Below are positions 61,413 to 64,000 of a stretch of 64,000 nt of DNA, piece after piece; within the stretch, counting starts at the first letter, position 1, and each line of letters starts with the position of its first letter. The position numbers were made by a program, and so were the translations under genes. The notes under the pieces are model-generated. The model did not search any database, had not been told where the DNA came from, and was given only the letters and a program-made list of their open reading frames with translations. Source of the stretch: Rotaria sordida. Taxonomy: Eukaryota > Rotifera > Eurotatoria > Philodinida > Philodinidae. The DNA is taken from contig CAJNOL010000069.1 in assembly GCA_905250125.1 (NCBI GenBank), positions 62,001 to 126,000 on the forward strand, in the 5' to 3' direction.

Positions 61413-63633
61413 TTATACTTTTTCTCCATTTGATGTTTTCAATTTAATTTGTGGCAAAGCATTATTAAATACCTAAAAATATATTTGAAAAAGAAATTTT
61501 TTTAAAAAGTTTTTTAATAATTAATTCTTAACCTTTTTCATAGCTGTTGAAATAGCTGATGTTTGAAGTTGTTCTTCATTAAACCATTGCATTTGTGATG
61601 TTGATATTAATATTTCATTTTGATCACAATGTGCAAAATAAATAATATATTGTTTATCAATATGAGAAAAAAGATGACGACACTATACAAAGAAAAGTTT
61701 AATTTAAATTCTAGAAAAAATGAACTTATGAAAAGATTTAATCATTACTTGTCCAGCTAATTTAATATTTTCAATATTGATTGTTTTATTAAATATAGTC
61801 ATATTTTGTATTTGTTCAATAATAAAAATTTTTCGTTTATGTTCATTCATTTGATCAAGATCATTTGAAGAATTTATTTCTAAAAATGACCAAAGACCAG
61901 ATAAAAGACCTGATTGTTTTTGTTTAATCATTAAAAATTCAAGTTTAAGATTTAAACGATAGATAATAAGAATAAATGATATTTCTTCTCGTTGTTTAAT
62001 TTTGGTTTTTTTTCGTGGATAATTTTCAACAAGAGAACGATTAGATTCAATATTTTCAGATTTTAAACAAAATATACAGTTTGACGAACATTCTTCAATA
62101 TCAATCAAAGTTTTTTGAGTCTAAATAAATAGTTAAAAATGAATTTTTTACTCTTCAAATTAATATATACTTGTTTTAGATATGCTAAACATTGATTTTG
62201 AACTGGACAGATAGTACATTTAGGTTTTTGTGGTGTACATACTGTAGCACCTAATTCCATAAGACTTTGATTAAAATCACCAGGTCTTTCTGGACATACA
62301 AGATCAGTTGCTAAAGACCTATATTATTTGAATATAACGGAAAGGTCGAAAGTTTTTAGACAATATGTTTTTTAGTTTATTTTTGAGTCCCTTGAAAGTG
62401 TTTCCAACGAGTTAAAAGTTGTAGGCTAGGACCAGCATATTGTGTACTTTCTCAATATTAGCTTAGAAATTTTATCGTAGTTCGGAAGTAGTGAAGTAAT
62501 GTTTGAAAGACCTACAAATGAATTTGAACAAAAAAATGTGAGTTGACGTTTCTAGTGCACATGGTTACTCATTTTAATCTGCTTGAAAGTGTTTCAGAGA
62601 AGTAAAAAACTGTAAGGAATTTTCTAAAAGTTCAAAAAATTAGAGTGAATGGTGAATCGATAGGCTTTTGCTAACTTCTATAAATTCCTTTTCAAAGATG
62701 CCAAAAATTATTGGAGTCGATTGTTTTGCCGAGCAGATACTTCTTTACAAAATGTCGTATTGTACTAAGATGTGGCTTGTATCTAAGTGGACGTATAGGC
62801 ACTTTTTCAAGAACTTCTTTCTTGATCAAAAGGCCTTGTGATGAAAAAGTTGACTTTTCAAAAATGAAGGTTTAAGAGAAACAAAGATTGAAGTGACCTG
62901 TAGAAAAACAAAAAAGAAAATTCCAATAGTACATTTTGTAGGGGTAGCTTCTGATCTCCAAGCCCATATATTAATAATGGTTTCAACATTTACTTTCGAG
63001 TTGCAACAGTGAAAGTACAAAAGTGTACGGAAAAAATTTGCATCCAAATTATTTTTTTCGAGCATTTCAAACGATCATGTCATTGTTGTGAAGAAAATTT
63101 CCAAACCTACATTTGTAAAGAGCACAAAACTTTGATCATAACTCATAAATTTTGACTTCTCGGAAACATTTTTAAGAGAGTGAAAAATAAATAAATATTT
63201 TGTCTCAAAACTTGCAGTTCATTCGTTAGAAAACTAACAGAAACAACTTGTATTTTAACATACCATAGAAGATCAGTTGTAGATTTTTTCTTTAAATCAC
63301 TACCAATACATCGCATGCGAGATAAAACACGAATAACATTACCATCCAGAATTGGATTTGGCTAAAGAAAAGGACAAGATCATCTTTAAAAAAAACGAAA
63401 AAACTATAATTGGAAAACCTGACTAAATGCTATTGAACTAACAGCACCAGCTGTATAACGGCCTACACCAGGTAATCGATTAATCAGTATATCCAAGTCA
63501 TTTGGAAATTCACCATTATATTCATTAATAATCTATTTAAGAGAAATTTTTTTTTTCGAGTTATTAAATCTTATTAAATTTACCAATTGAGCACATTTAT
63601 GTAAATTTCGTGCTCGATTATAATAGCCAAGAC
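61413..63633 (-). CDS. MUTYH: Adenine DNA glycosylase MUTYH (5' end outside window)
   Basis: Removes adenine mispaired with 8-oxoguanine in base excision repair (nucleus and mitochondria). Exons seen: 63633-63584, 63532-63419, 63361-63264, 62318-62171, 62120-61749, 61682-61533, 61472-61413; all phases fit. In order: [16 protein letters not shown], the helix-hairpin-helix [43 protein letters not shown], and the 4Fe-4S cluster [17 protein letters not shown] with the C-X6-C-X2-C-X5-C spacing. Then comes the NUDIX-like 8-oxoG-recognition domain ([33 protein letters not shown]). The catalytic Glu exon and the N-terminus lie beyond the right edge; the catalytic Asp of the HhH-GPD is not in the expected GG-VD context and should be checked in an alignment (the exon reads [12 protein letters not shown], with the Asp present before GNV). 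The intron between exons 63264 and 62318 is 945 bp. Confidence 0.94.
62319..63263. repeat. MUTYH intron with a decayed inverted repeat
   Basis: The left part (about 62350-62440) and right part (about 63100-63240) of this intron pair imperfectly in reverse orientation, for example TTGAAAGTGTTTCCAACGAG against the complement of CTTCTCGGAAACATTTTTAAG. This is consistent with an old foldback element. No coding sequence. Confidence 0.4.
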
Positions 63634-63671
63634 CTATATGAAAAGTAAAGAGAACGAAATCCTATAGAATA

Positions 63672-64000
63672 TAGGGTGCCCGGAAAGTCATTAGAGTTAG
63701 AAAAAATTGAATATCTCCGCTACGTCTCGAGCAAACGGGCTGATCTTTTTACCAATAACAGAGACATGTTCATACTTCAAATCCATACGGACAAGGTTAG
63801 CGAGAGCCTTTGTTAAATACCATCAATGACCTTAACAAAAAACTTTTTACTTTTTTACAGATAGGGAAAAAACAATAGACTTAACAAAGAGTCTCTCTAG
63901 GCATGTCTTTATGAATACAAAGCTTGAACATGCCTCTATCATTGATAAAAGAATCAGCTCGTTTGCTTCAGCCGTGGTGAAGATATTCAATTTTTTCTCG
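63672..64000. mobile_element. MITE-like element cut by the window edge
   Basis: Starts at TA/GGGTGCCCGGAAAGTCA. Inner arms 63706-63775 (ATTGAATATCTCCGCTACG and onward) and 63925-64000 (ending AAGATATTCAATTTTTTCTCG) are reverse complements, and both include a GAACATG-type block. A GGGTGNCCGGAAAGT-like end flanked by TA recalls Tc1/mariner-related MITEs. The outermost right terminus lies outside the window. It is inside a MUTYH intron. Confidence 0.7.

Noticed and set aside
1..64000. CRISPR arrays, rRNA genes, bacterial operons, virus genes
   Set aside because: None seen; no regularly spaced repeats, no rRNA-like stretches, and the only bacterial-type genes are the two isolated metabolic genes.

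Overview
The window looks like nuclear DNA of a small, AT-rich animal genome, most likely a bdelloid rotifer. The reasons are animal genes with many short (about 40-100 bp) GT-AG introns, very AT-rich spacers, numerous inverted-repeat (foldback/MITE-like) elements, and two genes of bacterial type (methylglyoxal synthase and trimethylamine monooxygenase) sitting among ordinary animal genes. The taxon is an inference; no rRNA or mitochondrial marker is present. All gene models were spliced by hand: donor/acceptor sites and codon phases were checked exon by exon, and every complete model has a total length divisible by three.

Layout: the 3' end of ATAD1/Msp1 (+, 66-530); a small membrane protein (+, 658-903); methylglyoxal synthase (+, 1324-1827) with a 1.3 kb foldback element starting 14 bp after its stop; the microtubule plus-end protein CLASP (+, 3856-17910, 33 exons plus three further candidate first exons, with a dead mariner transposase and several palindromic elements in its introns); a ubiquitin-like small protein (-, 18368-18646); a neuropeptide precursor giving three short W-amide peptides (+, 20947-22060); a dihydropyrimidinase/CRMP-family gene (-, 23495-28923, 16 exons) with a nested plus-strand membrane-protein gene (27399-27869); CTP:phosphocholine cytidylyltransferase (+, 31400-34026); an alpha-1,3-fucosyltransferase (+, 35809-38001); a repeat-rich decayed stretch (38.0-40.7 kb); trimethylamine monooxygenase (-, 40785-42230); a 5.4 kb spacer with two foldbacks; a tiny two-exon gene (+, 47686-47953); a secreted reeler-domain protein (-, 48234-49002); a 9 kb gene-free spacer; an HMBOX1-type homeobox gene (+, 58210-60589); and the adenine DNA glycosylase MUTYH (-, 61413-63633, 5' end outside the window), followed by a MITE-like element cut by the window edge.

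There is no operon logic. The genes are housekeeping or neuronal animal genes (cytoskeleton: CLASP and CRMP; lipid synthesis: PCYT1; glycosylation: FUT; DNA repair: MUTYH; transcription: HMBOX1) interrupted by two bacterial-type metabolic genes and by palindromic mobile elements. The observations most worth following up are the two transfer candidates, the W-amide neuropeptide, the dihydropyrimidinase/CRMP hybrid that lacks one metal ligand, and the four phase-matched start exons of CLASP.
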